Positions 43,591 to 53,360 of a stretch of DNA of 64,000 bases are shown one piece after another. The notes under the pieces are model-generated. The model ran no database searches. It had not been told where the DNA came from and was given only the letters and a program-made list of their open reading frames with translations. Position 1 is the stretch's first letter. Every line of letters starts with the position of its first letter. A program made the translations under genes and the position numbers. Source of the DNA: Paracoccus xiamenensis (GTDB taxonomy: Bacteria; Pseudomonadota; Alphaproteobacteria; Rhodobacterales; Rhodobacteraceae); contig NZ_JAAOHY010000001.1 in assembly GCF_011308835.1 (NCBI RefSeq), positions 1,240,001 to 1,304,000 of the forward strand, read 5' to 3'.

Positions 43591-44778
43591 TTAATGCCTG
43601 TGCGCCGCCAGCGAAAGCCCCGCCGCGTGTGCCGAGGCCCAGGCCCATTGGAAATTATAACCGCCCAGCCAGCCCGTCACATCGACACATTCGCCGATGA
43701 AATACAGTCCCGGCACATCCCGCGCCTGCATGGTCTTTGCATCCAGATCGCGGGTATCGACGCCGCCCACCGTGACCTCGGCGGTGCGATACCCTTCCGA
43801 ACCCACCGGACGGACCTGCCAGCGATGAATGCGCGCCGCGATCCGGTCGATGACGGCGTTGTTCTGATCGGCCAGCCGCGCGCCTTCCAGTCCCATCTCG
43901 GCAGCAATCGCATCGGCCAGCCGGGCCGGCAGATGCGCGCCCAGCACGGTCTGCATCGCGACCCGGCCGCCCTGCCCGCGCCGTTCGCGCAGCAACGCAC
44001 CGATATCGAGATCGGGCGCAAGGTTCACGACAATCTCTCCTCCCGGCCGCCAGAAGCTTGAAATTTGCAGGATCGCCGGCCCTGACAGCCCGCGATGGGT
44101 GAACAGCAGCGCATCGCGGAACCGGGTCTTGCCGTGGCTGACCTCTGCCTCGACCGCGATCCCGGCGAGGGGTTTTGACAGGGCCAGATCCTGCTCGGCA
44201 AAGGTCAACGGCACCAGACCGGGGCGGGTCTCGACAATTCGCAATCCGAACTGCCGGGCCAGATCATAGGCGAGGCCGGTCGCCCCCATCTTCGGGATCG
44301 ACTTCGCACCGCAGGCAACCACGACGCGACCCGCACGCACCACACCGCGCGATGTCCGCGCCACAAAACCATCCGCCGTGCGGGCCAGGGTTTCGAGGCC
44401 GGTATCCAGCCACAATTCACCCCCGGTCATACGGCGGATCAGCATATCGGTGATCTGCGTGGCCTTGCCGTCGCAGAACAGCTGACCCAGCGTCTTTTCG
44501 TGCCAGGCGATTCCCGCGCGATCAACCAGGGCGACAAAATCGGCGGGCCTGAACCCTGCCAGCGCCGAGGCAGCAAAGCGCTGATTCTCGGACAGGAACC
44601 GCTCTCGCGACGTGGCGAGATTGGTGAAGTTGCAACGCCCCCCGCCCGAGATGCGAATCTTCTCTCCCGGTCGCGAGGCATGGTCGATGACCACCACGCT
44701 TGCACCTTGCGCAACGGCCGTCCCGGCGCAGAAAAGGCCGGCAGCGCCGGCCCCGATTATCAACAGATCACAATCCAT
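43591..44778 (-). CDS. YhiN/HI0933-like flavoprotein oxidoreductase
   Basis: A 395-residue FAD protein: MDCDLLIIGAGAAGLFCAGT is the dinucleotide fold, GEKIRISGGGRCNFTNL the HI0933-family motif, and YFIGECVDVTGWLGGYNFQW the C-terminal FAD contact. Members are common but their physiological reaction is not settled. It lies 30 bases upstream of tgt in the same direction. Start at ATG 44778, with the tRNA-Gln gene divergent about 95 bases away. Confidence 0.9.
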   Translation of the reverse strand: MDCDLLIIGAGAAGLFCAGTAVAQGASVVVIDHASRPGEKIRISGGGRCNFTNLATSRERFLSENQRFAASALAGFRPADFVALVDRAGIAWHEKTLGQLFCDGKATQITDMLIRRMTGGELWLDTGLETLARTADGFVARTSRGVVRAGRVVVACGAKSIPKMGATGLAYDLARQFGLRIVETRPGLVPLTFAEQDLALSKPLAGIAVEAEVSHGKTRFRDALLFTHRGLSGPAILQISSFWRPGGEIVVNLAPDLDIGALLRERRGQGGRVAMQTVLGAHLPARLADAIAAEMGLEGARLADQNNAVIDRIAARIHRWQVRPVGSEGYRTAEVTVGGVDTRDLDAKTMQARDVPGLYFIGECVDVTGWLGGYNFQWAWASAHAAGLSLAAHRH

Positions 44779-44872
44779 GCTGGCGTCCTACGCGCTGCGC
44801 AAAGGCGTCGCAAGTTTTTCAAATTCCCCCCTTGCACCCCCCGGAAACGGGCGCTAGATAGCCCCCCACAGT

Positions 44873-44947
44873 TGGGGCGTGGCCAAGTGGTAAGGCATCG
44901 GTTTTTGGTACCGTGTACCGTAGGTTCGAATCCTACCGCCCCAGCCA
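44873..44947 (+). tRNA. tRNA-Gln (anticodon TTG)
   Basis: A 75-base gene with encoded CCA. Acceptor strands TGGGGCG (44873-44879) and CGCCCCA (44937-44943) pair fully; the D arm is GCCAAGTGGTAAGGC and the T arm GTAGGTTCGAATCCTAC. The anticodon loop TTTTGGT gives anticodon TTG, glutamine. It stands alone between divergent genes and no integrase is adjacent. Confidence 0.96.
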
Positions 44948-45200
44948 ATTCTTCGAAAATCTGATCTGCAGCGCAGGCCGCGACAGCGTCGCGAGTGTGG
45001 GTTGATCGACGCAGCGCGCCCGCAGACATGCTTACCCCAGCGTTCCTTGTGAAGCGCCGCCGGGCCGTGGCATCCCCCAAGGTTGCGCGAACGCTCCACA
45101 CGAACCGTCGCAGATTCGGCATTGGCATCCGGCGCCGATCCGGCCATTAACGGATGATTACGCTAACAGCCGTAAATGCGTCCTCAATGCAGGAGACATC

Positions 45201-46616
45201 ATGGATAATTCCCCCCATATTGGCCTGATCGGCCTTGGCACCATGGGTGCAGCGCTGGCCCTGAATATTGCCGAAAACGGCTATCCCATCGCCGTCTACA
45301 ACCGCACCCCTGCGGTCACCGATGCCTTCACCTCGGGCGCGGGCGATCTGGCGGCGAAGCTGACGCCCGCCAAGACGCTGGAGGAATTCGTCGCCGCCAT
45401 CACCCCGCCGCGCTCGATCATCCTGATGGTCCCGGCCGGTCCCGTGGTCGACGACCAGATCGCCGCGTTGCGCCCGCTGCTGGGGGACGGCGACCTGATT
45501 ATCGACGCCGGCAATGCCAATTACACCGATACCGAGCGCCGCAGCCGCGAATCCGAAAATGACGCCTTCGACTTCATGGGCATCGGGGTTTCGGGCGGCG
45601 AGGAAGGCGCGCGGCACGGCCCCTCGATCATGGTCGGCGGCGATGCTGCGCAATGGGAGCGGATGGGGGCGATCCTGGAGGCGATCTCGGCCAAGTATCA
45701 GGACGAACCATGCGCCGCCCTGATGGGTCCGGGCGGGGCCGGTCATTTCGTCAAGATGGTCCATAACGGCATCGAATATGCCGACATGGAAATGATCGCC
45801 GAAACCTATGCGCTGATGCGCGACGGCATGGGCTTTGACGCCGCTCAGGTGGCCCAGACCTTCGAGGGCTGGGACGCGGGCACGCTGGCCTCTTATCTGG
45901 TCGAGATCTCGGGCAAGGTCGCCCGCGCCACCGACCCGATCAGCGGCGCACCGATGCTGGACGTGATCCTGGACAAGGCCGGCCAGAAAGGCACCGGCCG
46001 CTGGACCGTGATCGAGGCGCAGCAACTGGCGGTTGCCATCCCGGTGATCGAGGCCGCAGTGACGGCGCGCAATCTGTCCGCCCGGCTGGCGGAGCGCAAG
46101 AAAGGTGCCGAGGTCTTCGGCGGCATGCCCCAGCCGCTGCCCGACGGGGTGCTGGACACCGAAACGCTGGAGCGCGCGCTGATCGCGGGCAAGATCCTGT
46201 GCTATGCGCAAGGGTTCGAGATGCTGGCCCGCGCCTCGGCCGAATTCGGCTGGAACCTGCCAATGCCCGTTATCGCGAAGATCTGGCGCAATGGCTGCAT
46301 CATCCGTTCGGAAATGCTGAACGACATGGCATCGGCGCTGGCGACCAATCCGGGCGAAAGCCTGATCTTTGCCGAGCCCTTCACCAGCCTGCTGCGCGAA
46401 AACGAGGCGGCCTTGCGCAAGACCGTCATCGCCGCGACCGGTGCGGGCATTGCGGTTCCGGCACTGGCGGCCGGCCTGTCCTGGTTCGACAGCATGCGCA
46501 GCCCGCGCGGTGCGGCCAATATGATTCAGGCGCAGCGCGACTTTTTCGGCAATCACGGCTTTGAACGGCTGGACGGCCAGGACGCGCCGCATGGCCCGTG
46601 GGGCGCACACGGCTAA
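45201..46616 (+). CDS. gnd: 6-phosphogluconate dehydrogenase, decarboxylating
   Basis: A 471-residue enzyme of the oxidative pentose phosphate pathway producing ribulose-5-phosphate and NAD(P)H. The Rossmann motif is IGLIGLGTMGAALALNIAE. The substrate and catalytic regions are MGIGVSGGEEGARHGPSIMV, GAGHFVKMVHNGIEYADMEM and, near the end, IQAQRDFFGNHGFERLDG. Long-chain (GND1-type) length. GGAGACATC precedes the ATG. A strong hairpin terminator follows. Confidence 0.96.
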   Translation: MDNSPHIGLIGLGTMGAALALNIAENGYPIAVYNRTPAVTDAFTSGAGDLAAKLTPAKTLEEFVAAITPPRSIILMVPAGPVVDDQIAALRPLLGDGDLIIDAGNANYTDTERRSRESENDAFDFMGIGVSGGEEGARHGPSIMVGGDAAQWERMGAILEAISAKYQDEPCAALMGPGGAGHFVKMVHNGIEYADMEMIAETYALMRDGMGFDAAQVAQTFEGWDAGTLASYLVEISGKVARATDPISGAPMLDVILDKAGQKGTGRWTVIEAQQLAVAIPVIEAAVTARNLSARLAERKKGAEVFGGMPQPLPDGVLDTETLERALIAGKILCYAQGFEMLARASAEFGWNLPMPVIAKIWRNGCIIRSEMLNDMASALATNPGESLIFAEPFTSLLRENEAALRKTVIAATGAGIAVPALAAGLSWFDSMRSPRGAANMIQAQRDFFGNHGFERLDGQDAPHGPWGAHG

Positions 46617-46633
46617 GCCCACCGCAAATTTTG

Positions 46634-46660
46634 AAAAGGCCGGCGCCATGCCGGCCTTTT
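46634..46660 (+). terminator. Terminator of gnd
   Basis: AAAAGGCCGGC (46634-46644), loop GCCAT, GCCGGCCTTTT (46650-46660): a perfect 11-base stem whose A and T flanks make it usable in both directions. It can end gnd transcripts and also those of the degenerate HlyD-type gene arriving from the right. Confidence 0.88.
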
Positions 46661-46675
46661 GCGTTCTGGCGCAGC

Positions 46676-47377
46676 TCAGTTGCCCACAATCACCCGCGGC
46701 GCGTTGACGGCCTTTTCTGCCGAGCCCTCGGTCACAGTGACCACCACCGACAGGCCCGGCTCCAGATATTCGGCCGTGTCCTGATCGGGGTCGATGCTGA
46801 TGCGGACCGGCAGGCGCTGCGCAACCTTGGTGAAGTTGCCGGTGGCGTTCGTGCCGGACAACAGGCTGAATTCGGATGCCGTAGCGGGCGAGAAGGATTC
46901 GACCCTGCCGGCAAAGCGGCGTCCCTCCATCGCGTCGACGGTGAATGCGGCGCGGTCGCCGCGCGAGCATTAAGCGCGCTGGCGCGTTCCCAGCTTTGGT
47001 GGGCGGCGTCGCACGCAGCGCGGCTTCCGCCGATTTCTGCTTGGCAATAGCGGAGTTGATATTCTGGTTCTGGTTCTGGGTCTTCAGCACCCAAGAACTC
47101 CACCTCGGCCTGCGCCTGCTTCTGGCGATATGGGTGATCACCAATACTAGCGATGACCCGGCCTTCTTAGACCTGCTGGAAATCGACGACTTTGACCACA
47201 TCAACATATCCGGAAAGCTGTGGCGCAAGCCTAGTATATTGCCCCGAACATCAGCGTTCTCGGTCTGAGGAAGGCATACTGGAAGGCCGACATGTGCGAG
47301 GCAAACAGCACGGCCAGAAGGCCGACCAGACCCAATAAAAGGGCAGAAATTGAGGAAATCAGATGATCTCCAAACAT
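46676..47377 (-). pseudogene. HlyD/EmrA-type membrane fusion protein, degenerate
   Basis: The family pattern is present but broken over several frames. From ATG 47377, MFGDHLISSISALLLGLVGL is the membrane anchor. After a shift come TENADVRGNIL and LAPQLSGYVDVVKVVDFQQV, the biotinyl-lipoyl domain, cut by TAA near 47140-47155. Next is EGRVIASIGDHPYRQKQAQA, then in another frame NQNINSAIAKQKSAEAALRA, and finally AMEGRRFAGRVESFSPATAS to VVTVTEGSAEKAVNAPRVIV ending at 46676. Part of the coiled-coil is missing, so a deletion is likely as well. No partner permease is visible; the following 285 bases up to 47662 hold nothing I recognise. Confidence 0.82.
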
Positions 47378-47662
47378 CCTGCGTGCTCAGTTAAAAGCGT
47401 TGCGGGGCTTAACTGTCGGGCAGACAGCTGCTCTGCTTACCAGTTCTGAACCACCCGAGGCTGTAGTTTTCGGGCCTTGCATTCGGCATCAACCCGGCAG
47501 GCAAGGCCGAAAATCGACTAAGCTAATTCAGCGCTCTGTAAGAGGGAATGCGTAATGGTGCGCGCCTGCCACCTCTGGCGACAGGCAGGAATGTATCGGT
47601 AGTGGCTGTCGTCCCGGGACGTAAGATGACGCGACCCGCGCCGATTACATTCTGGGGCGGAT

Positions 47663-49027
47663 CTAGCCGGCGATAAGGTCGCGCAGCCGCGCCACCTGCC
47701 GGTCGAGAAGCATGCGGTCGCCGCGCGATTCCGCGTTCAGCCGCAACAGCGGTTCCGTATTCGAGGCGCGCAGGTTAAACCGCCAGTCGCCCATGTCCAG
47801 CGACAGTCCGTCGGTCTCGTCCCGGCCGATGGCCTGGGGGCCGAACTCGGCCTCGACCCGTGCGCGGGCGGCGGCGACGTCGGCGACCGTGAAATTGATC
47901 TCGCCCGAGGATGGAAAGGCCGCGCGCCGTTCCGCCACCATCGCCGAAAGCGGCTGGCCCGAGCGGCCCATCAGTTCCGTGACCAGCAGCCAGGGGATCA
48001 TGCCGCTGTCGCAGCAGACGAAATCGCGGAAATAGTGATGAGCCGACATCTCGCCGCCGTAGATGGCATCATGTTCGCGCAGCGCCGCCTTCAGGAAGGC
48101 ATGGCCGGTGCGCGACTGGATGGCGGTGCCGCCGGCCCTTTCGACGATGTCGCGGGTGTTCCAGATCACACGGGGGTCGTGGACGATCCGCGCGCCGGGT
48201 TCGCGCGCCAGAAAGGCGGCGGCCAGCAGGCCGACGATATATTCGCCGTCGATGAAGGCGCCGGTTTCGTCGAAGAAAAAGCAGCGGTCGAAATCACCGT
48301 CAAAGGCGATGCCCAGATCGGCACCGGCGGACCGCACGGCATCGGCGGTTACGGGCTGGTTTTCCGGCAGCAAGGGGTTGGGGATGCCATTGGGGAAACC
48401 GCCGTCTGGCTGATGATGGATGCGGATGAACTCCAGCGGCGCACCCTTGGCCGCGAGGGCATCGGCGATCGCATCGAAGGTCGGGCCCGCCGCACCATTG
48501 CCCGCATTCACCACGATCTTCAGCGGGCGCAGCGCCGCCACATCGACGAACTCCATCACGCGGGCGACATAGGCCGCCCGTGCTTCCTGCGCCACGTCAC
48601 GGATGCTGCCGCCGGGGCGGGCGGGACCGAAATCATCAGCCTCGGCAAGGTCGTGGATCGCGCCCAGTCCGGTCGCCGTATCCAGCGGTGCGGACCCTGC
48701 CCGCACCATCTTCATGCCGTTGTAATCCATCGGGTTATGCGAGGCGGTGACCTCGATCCCGCCATCGGCGGCGAAATGGGTCACGGCGAAATACATCTCC
48801 TCAGTGCCGGCAAGACCGAGGTCCAACACCTCGACCCCTTCATCCACCAGCGCCTGCGCCACCGCCCCCGCCAGTTCCATGCTCGACGCGCGAATGTCAC
48901 GGCCCAGAACCACCTTCTTCGCATCCAGCGCGCGCGCAAAACCGCGCCCGATGCGCCGCGCGATCCCGGCATCCAGATCGACGCCCAGACGGCCGCGAAT
49001 GTCGTAAGCCTTGAAGGCGTTCAGCAT
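47663..49027 (-). CDS. manB: Phosphomannomutase/phosphoglucomutase
   Basis: A 454-residue alpha-D-phosphohexomutase interconverting mannose-6-phosphate and mannose-1-phosphate (glucose analogues also likely). The phosphoserine loop is GGIEVTASHNPMDYNGMK, the metal-binding loop is GIAFDGDFDRCFFFDE, the sugar loop is AIYGGEMSAHHYF and the phosphate loop is LRASNTEPLLRLNAE. The start MLNAFKAYDIRGRLG overlaps the manC stop by one base. It could equally be named algC or cpsG. It makes GDP-mannose precursors for exopolysaccharide or LPS. Confidence 0.92.
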   Translation of the reverse strand: MLNAFKAYDIRGRLGVDLDAGIARRIGRGFARALDAKKVVLGRDIRASSMELAGAVAQALVDEGVEVLDLGLAGTEEMYFAVTHFAADGGIEVTASHNPMDYNGMKMVRAGSAPLDTATGLGAIHDLAEADDFGPARPGGSIRDVAQEARAAYVARVMEFVDVAALRPLKIVVNAGNGAAGPTFDAIADALAAKGAPLEFIRIHHQPDGGFPNGIPNPLLPENQPVTADAVRSAGADLGIAFDGDFDRCFFFDETGAFIDGEYIVGLLAAAFLAREPGARIVHDPRVIWNTRDIVERAGGTAIQSRTGHAFLKAALREHDAIYGGEMSAHHYFRDFVCCDSGMIPWLLVTELMGRSGQPLSAMVAERRAAFPSSGEINFTVADVAAARARVEAEFGPQAIGRDETDGLSLDMGDWRFNLRASNTEPLLRLNAESRGDRMLLDRQVARLRDLIAG

Positions 49028-50496
49028 CAGCCCTTGGCCCCCTGCCCGCGCGCATAGATGTCGTCATAGCGGATGATGTCGTCTTCCCCCAGATAGCTGC
49101 CGGTCTGCACCTCGATCAGGACCATCGGCAGCTTGCCAGGGTTTTCCATCCGGTGCACCGCACCCAGCGGTATATAGACGGACTGGTTTTCGGAAACCAA
49201 CCGGGTCTCGTCATCTATCGTTACCTTCGCAGTGCCTTCGACGACGATCCAGTGTTCGGCACGGTGGTGATGGCTTTGCAGGCTCAGCTGCGCGCCGGGA
49301 TGGACCACGATGCGCTTGACCTGAAAGCGGGGGCCGAGGACCAGCGTTTCGTACCAGCCCCAGGGGCGATAGTCGCGCGGAAGGGTTTCGGCCTGTGAGA
49401 TCCCCTTGGACTTCAGCAGATCCACGGCTTTCTTCACATCCTGCGCGCGGTCCTTGGGTGCGACCAGCACCGCATCAGGCATGGCGACGGCGATGATATT
49501 ATCCAGACCGATCCCGACCAGCACCTGCCCATCGCCTTCGGCGCGCAAAAGCGTGTCGTGGCAGTCGATCGCCTGCGCCTTTCCCGACAGGGCGACGCCA
49601 TCGGCGTCCGGCCCCTGCTCGCGCCAGACCGCATCCCAACCGCCCAGATCCGACCAGCCGGCGGAAAACGGCACCACCGCCAGATTGTCCGCCTTTTCCA
49701 TAACCGCATAGTCGATGGAGATCGAGGGCACCTGCCGGTAGGCATCCGGTTCCAGCCGCAGAAAGCCCAGATCCGCAGTGGCCCCTTTCAACGCCGCGGC
49801 AACGGGTTCAACCACATCGGGGGCGTATTTGCGAAACGCCTCGACCATATCGGCGGCGCGGGCGAGGAAGATCCCCGCATTCCACAGATATTCGCCCGAG
49901 GCGACCATCTCGGCCGCCCGCGCCGCGTCGGGTTTTTCGACGAAGCGGACCAGATCCACCGGGCCTTCGCCGGCATCCGGCGCAGCGGCGAGTTCGAGAT
50001 AGCCATAGCCAGTTTCGGGCCGGTCGGGGGTGATGCCGAAAGTGACGATCTTGCCATCCGCAACCGCGGGCAGCCCGCGCAGCACGGCGGCGCGGAAGGC
50101 ATCGCCATCCGGGATCGCGTGATCGGACGGCGCGATCAGCATGATCGCCTCGGGCTGATGCGCCATCAGATACAGCGCCGCCGACAGAACGGCGGGGGCG
50201 GTGTTGCGGCCTTCGGGTTCGATCATCACCGCGCCGGGATCGACGCCGACCTGCTGCAACTGCTCGACCACGATGAAGCGGAAATCCGACCCGGTCACCA
50301 CCAGCGGCGCGGTGAAGCGCTGCCCCTCGGGCGCTGTTTCGGGGGCAAAGCGCAGGGCGGCCTGCTGGAACAGGGTCTGCTCGCCAATCAGCGGGGCGAA
50401 TTGCTTGGGATAGGACTTGCGCGACAAGGGCCAAAGCCGCGTGCCAGAGCCGCCACTGAGAAGAACCGGAACGATCAAAGCGTTTTCTGACAGCAT
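49027..50496 (-). CDS. manC: Mannose-1-phosphate guanylyltransferase/mannose-6-phosphate isomerase
   Basis: A 489-residue bifunctional enzyme. The guanylyltransferase half begins IVPVLLSGGSGTRLWPLSRK followed by SYPKQF and contains FVEKPDAARAAEMV. The C-terminal cupin isomerase half has RPWGWYETLVLGPRFQVKRI and QLSLQSHHHRAEHWIVVEG. The ATG at 50496 (MLSENALIVPV) is preferred; a further 27 in-frame codons upstream lack conservation. With manB it forms a two-gene GDP-mannose unit. No glycosyltransferase or polymerase is attached. Confidence 0.94.
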   Translation of the reverse strand: MLSENALIVPVLLSGGSGTRLWPLSRKSYPKQFAPLIGEQTLFQQAALRFAPETAPEGQRFTAPLVVTGSDFRFIVVEQLQQVGVDPGAVMIEPEGRNTAPAVLSAALYLMAHQPEAIMLIAPSDHAIPDGDAFRAAVLRGLPAVADGKIVTFGITPDRPETGYGYLELAAAPDAGEGPVDLVRFVEKPDAARAAEMVASGEYLWNAGIFLARAADMVEAFRKYAPDVVEPVAAALKGATADLGFLRLEPDAYRQVPSISIDYAVMEKADNLAVVPFSAGWSDLGGWDAVWREQGPDADGVALSGKAQAIDCHDTLLRAEGDGQVLVGIGLDNIIAVAMPDAVLVAPKDRAQDVKKAVDLLKSKGISQAETLPRDYRPWGWYETLVLGPRFQVKRIVVHPGAQLSLQSHHHRAEHWIVVEGTAKVTIDDETRLVSENQSVYIPLGAVHRMENPGKLPMVLIEVQTGSYLGEDDIIRYDDIYARGQGAKG

Positions 50497-50601
50497 GTTA
50501 CCCGCAATTCCTAAACGATCAGGCACCGTGTCGGCACCTTTTCCGGCATGATTACGTATCATCGAATGGTTAAGCAATCGTGCAGTCGGATCGGGCGCGG
50601 T

Positions 50602-51372
50602 CTAGGCTGGAACGGTGACCGGTTGACCATCGGCGCGGCGCAGCACCTCCATCGGCAGGCCATAGATGGCTTGCAGGGCCTCCGCCTGCATCAGATCGGC
50701 GGGCGTGCCCTGCATCGCCAGACGCCCGCCCTTCAGCGCCACGATGTGATCGCAGAAGCGCGCGGCCATGTTGACCTCGTGCAGGACGATCACCGCGCTC
50801 AGCCCCTGTGTCCGGCACAGCCGGCGGACCAGCGACAGGACCTCGACCGCGTGGGCGATATCCAGCGCGCTGATCGGTTCGTCCAACAGCAGCGTGCCCG
50901 CCTGCTGGGCCAGCATCATCGCCAGCCAGGCACGCTGGCGTTCGCCCCCCGACAGCGTATCGACCAGCCGCGTGGCGAAGGGATCCAGCCCGCACTCATG
51001 GATCGCCGCATCGACCGCCGCATCATCGGCTGGCCCGAAACGGCCAAGCGCGCCATGCCAGGGATAGCGGCCAAGGGCGGTCAGCTCGCGCACGGTCATG
51101 CCCTCGGCCGGGGGCGGGCTTTGCGGCAGGAAGGCCAGGCGCCGGGCGAGATCGCGGGCGGGCCAGTCGGACAGGGCGCGGCCTTCGAACGCGACGTGAC
51201 CGGCCGAAGGGATCTGTCGCGCCAGCGCCTTCAGCAGCGTCGATTTGCCCGATCCATTATGGCCGATCAGCGCGATCATCTGGCCCTGCGGCAGGTCCAG
51301 GTTCAGCCCGTGCAGCAGGCGGCGGCCGGGAACATCGACACTCAGGTTGCGGATCTGGAAAAGCGGGGTCAT
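50602..51372 (-). CDS. Iron-siderophore ABC importer ATPase, FhuC/FepC type
   Basis: A 256-residue ATPase: Walker A IGHNGSGKSTLLKALARQ, signature LSGGERQRAWLAMMLAQQ, Walker B LLLDEPISALD and the switch His in VIVLHEVNMAARFCDHIVAL. It powers the double permease encoded just upstream, overlapping it by 4 bases. It is the last gene of a receptor, binding protein, permease, ATPase series. Substrate probably a hydroxamate-type siderophore by gene layout. Confidence 0.92.
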   Translation of the reverse strand: MTPLFQIRNLSVDVPGRRLLHGLNLDLPQGQMIALIGHNGSGKSTLLKALARQIPSAGHVAFEGRALSDWPARDLARRLAFLPQSPPPAEGMTVRELTALGRYPWHGALGRFGPADDAAVDAAIHECGLDPFATRLVDTLSGGERQRAWLAMMLAQQAGTLLLDEPISALDIAHAVEVLSLVRRLCRTQGLSAVIVLHEVNMAARFCDHIVALKGGRLAMQGTPADLMQAEALQAIYGLPMEVLRRADGQPVTVPA

Positions 51373-53360
51373 CTGCGTCTCATCATCAACCAGATCAGCC
51401 AGGGCGCCCCGATCAGCGAGGCGAACATGCCAAGCGGCAATTCATAGGGAAAGCCCGCCATGCGGGCGCCGAAATCGGCAGCGACCATCATGAGCGCCCC
51501 GATCAGCGCCGCGCCGGTCACGGCATGGCCGGGGCGGGCAAGGCCGATGCGGCGGGCCATATGCGGGGCCATCAGCCCCACGAAGCTGAGCGGGCCGACA
51601 AGCAGCGTCGCAGCACCCGTGGCCAGCCCGGCCAACAGGATCAGCGCGAGGCGCGCCTGCCGCAGGGGCAGGCCAAGCCCGCCCGCGACGCCCTGCCCCA
51701 GCGGCAGGACCGCCAGCCAGCGCCGCACGCCGATCGCTGCGCCCCACAGCAGCACCGCCATCGCCGCCAGCCCAAGCGCTGCCCCCATGCCAATGGCCGA
51801 GGATGACCCGCTAAGCCAGCCCAGCACCTGCCAGGACCGCTGATCGCCGACCGCCATCATCGCTGTCAGCACCGCCGAGGCGAAGGCCGACACCGCGATC
51901 CCGGCCAGCAGCACGCGTTCCGCCGGCATGTCGCGCCGCGCGGTGAACAGCGCCACCAGTGCCAGCGCCAGCGCGCCCCCGGCCATGCTGCCCGCGCCCA
52001 GCATCACCGATGTGGGCGCGGCGACCAGAAACACCGTCGCGGCATAGCCGAGCGCGGCACCGCCCGACACACCCAGCACCTCGGGCGAGGCGATGGGGTT
52101 CGCCGTCAGCCGTTGCAGGATCGCCCCCGCCAGCGCCAGCGCCGCCCCCGCCGCCGCCGCTGCGATCAGGCGCGGCAGGCGCATGGGCAGGAAGGCCGCG
52201 AAGCTTTCGCCGTCAAGCACCGTCCAGCCCCCTGGCACCCGCCCGATCCAGACCAGCACCAGTGCCAGCGCCACCAGCGCCAGCACCAGCGCCGCAAGGA
52301 TCCGCCCCGGATGGTCGCTGCGCGGGGCCGGCCCCTCGGCGGCCTCCGTCCCCGGCGGGGTCGATCCACGCAGGCGCGGCAGCAGCCAGATCAGCAGCGG
52401 CCCGCCGATCAGCCCGGTCAGTGCGCCGGTCGGAAACATCTCGCCCCGCTGCCCGGCGATGGCCAGCACAAATCCGTCGCAGACCGACAGGATCAGCGCC
52501 CCGATCAGGGGCGAGACCAGCAGCAAAGGCGCGATCCCGCGCAGGCCAAGCGTCCGCGCCAGCGCCGGTGCGGCAAGGCCGACGAAGGCGATCAGCCCAA
52601 GCTCGGCCGAGACCGCCGCCGCCAGCAGCGCAGCCACCGCCACGGCGGCCATGCGCACCAGCGCAACATTCAGCCCCAGCCCCTGCGCGCCCTCGGCCCC
52701 CAGCGACAGCACCCGCAAGGGCCGCGCCAGCAGGGCCGAGGCGAGCGCGCCGAACACCAGCACGCCCGCAAGCGCCCGGACGCCCGACCAGTCCTGCTGC
52801 ACCAGCGAGCCGCCATTCCAGATCACCAGCGACAGCAGATATTCACCTCGCGCCAGCGTGATGGCGGTGGCAATAGCGTTGGCGGTCATGCCGACCAGCA
52901 TCCCTGCGATGACCATGGTGACCGGCGCGAAGGCGCGCCGCGCGCCGATCCCCATCACCAGCAGGGTGGCCGCAAAGGCCCCCGCCATGGCGACCGGCCA
53001 ACGCCCGATCTCCAGCAGTCCGGGCGCGAGGATGGTCGCCGTCACCAGCGCCAGCTGCGCCCCGGCCGAGATCCCCAGCGTCGTCGGATCGGCCACCGGG
53101 TTGCGCAGCACCACCTGAAGCAGCGCGCCCGACAGCCCCAGAACCGCACCGGCCACCAGCGCGATGACACCGCGCGGCATCAGCCCGAAGGCCAACCGGA
53201 TCTGATCGAGGCTCATCGCCTCGGCCCGGAACGGCCATGCGGGCCAGTCGGTCAAGGGCAGCAGCCCCTGCGCCGCCAGCAGCCACAGGATCAGCGCCAG
53301 CAGCGCCGCACCGGTCATCAGGAAGCCAAGCCGCCCGCGCGGCAGCACCATGCCGGTCAT
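51369..53360 (-). CDS. Iron-siderophore ABC importer permease, fused FhuB type
   Basis: A 663-residue membrane protein made of two FecCD-type halves of about 330 residues. The first half has LSGALLQVVLRNPVADPTTL and the second LAGAILQRLTANPIASPEVL; each half also carries the conserved late motif, GLIAFVGLAAPALARTLG and GPLSFVGLMAPHMARRIGLA. Fusion of both halves is characteristic of FhuB in ferric hydroxamate uptake. The ATG at 53360 overlaps the binding-protein stop by 4 bases; a longer open frame to 53636 runs through that gene and is rejected. Confidence 0.93.
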   Translation of the reverse strand: MTGMVLPRGRLGFLMTGAALLALILWLLAAQGLLPLTDWPAWPFRAEAMSLDQIRLAFGLMPRGVIALVAGAVLGLSGALLQVVLRNPVADPTTLGISAGAQLALVTATILAPGLLEIGRWPVAMAGAFAATLLVMGIGARRAFAPVTMVIAGMLVGMTANAIATAITLARGEYLLSLVIWNGGSLVQQDWSGVRALAGVLVFGALASALLARPLRVLSLGAEGAQGLGLNVALVRMAAVAVAALLAAAVSAELGLIAFVGLAAPALARTLGLRGIAPLLLVSPLIGALILSVCDGFVLAIAGQRGEMFPTGALTGLIGGPLLIWLLPRLRGSTPPGTEAAEGPAPRSDHPGRILAALVLALVALALVLVWIGRVPGGWTVLDGESFAAFLPMRLPRLIAAAAAGAALALAGAILQRLTANPIASPEVLGVSGGAALGYAATVFLVAAPTSVMLGAGSMAGGALALALVALFTARRDMPAERVLLAGIAVSAFASAVLTAMMAVGDQRSWQVLGWLSGSSSAIGMGAALGLAAMAVLLWGAAIGVRRWLAVLPLGQGVAGGLGLPLRQARLALILLAGLATGAATLLVGPLSFVGLMAPHMARRIGLARPGHAVTGAALIGALMMVAADFGARMAGFPYELPLGMFASLIGAPWLIWLMMRRR

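Noticed and set aside
44873..44947. tRNA-Gln as an attachment site for the left-hand island
   Set aside because: It is 40 kb away with no integrase or repeated 3' tRNA segment near it.
44854..45147. Leftward ORF antisense to tRNA-Gln containing GRIRTYGTRYQKPMPYHL
   Set aside because: This peptide is the well-known false protein produced by translating the complement of a tRNA gene; the rest has no protein-like character.
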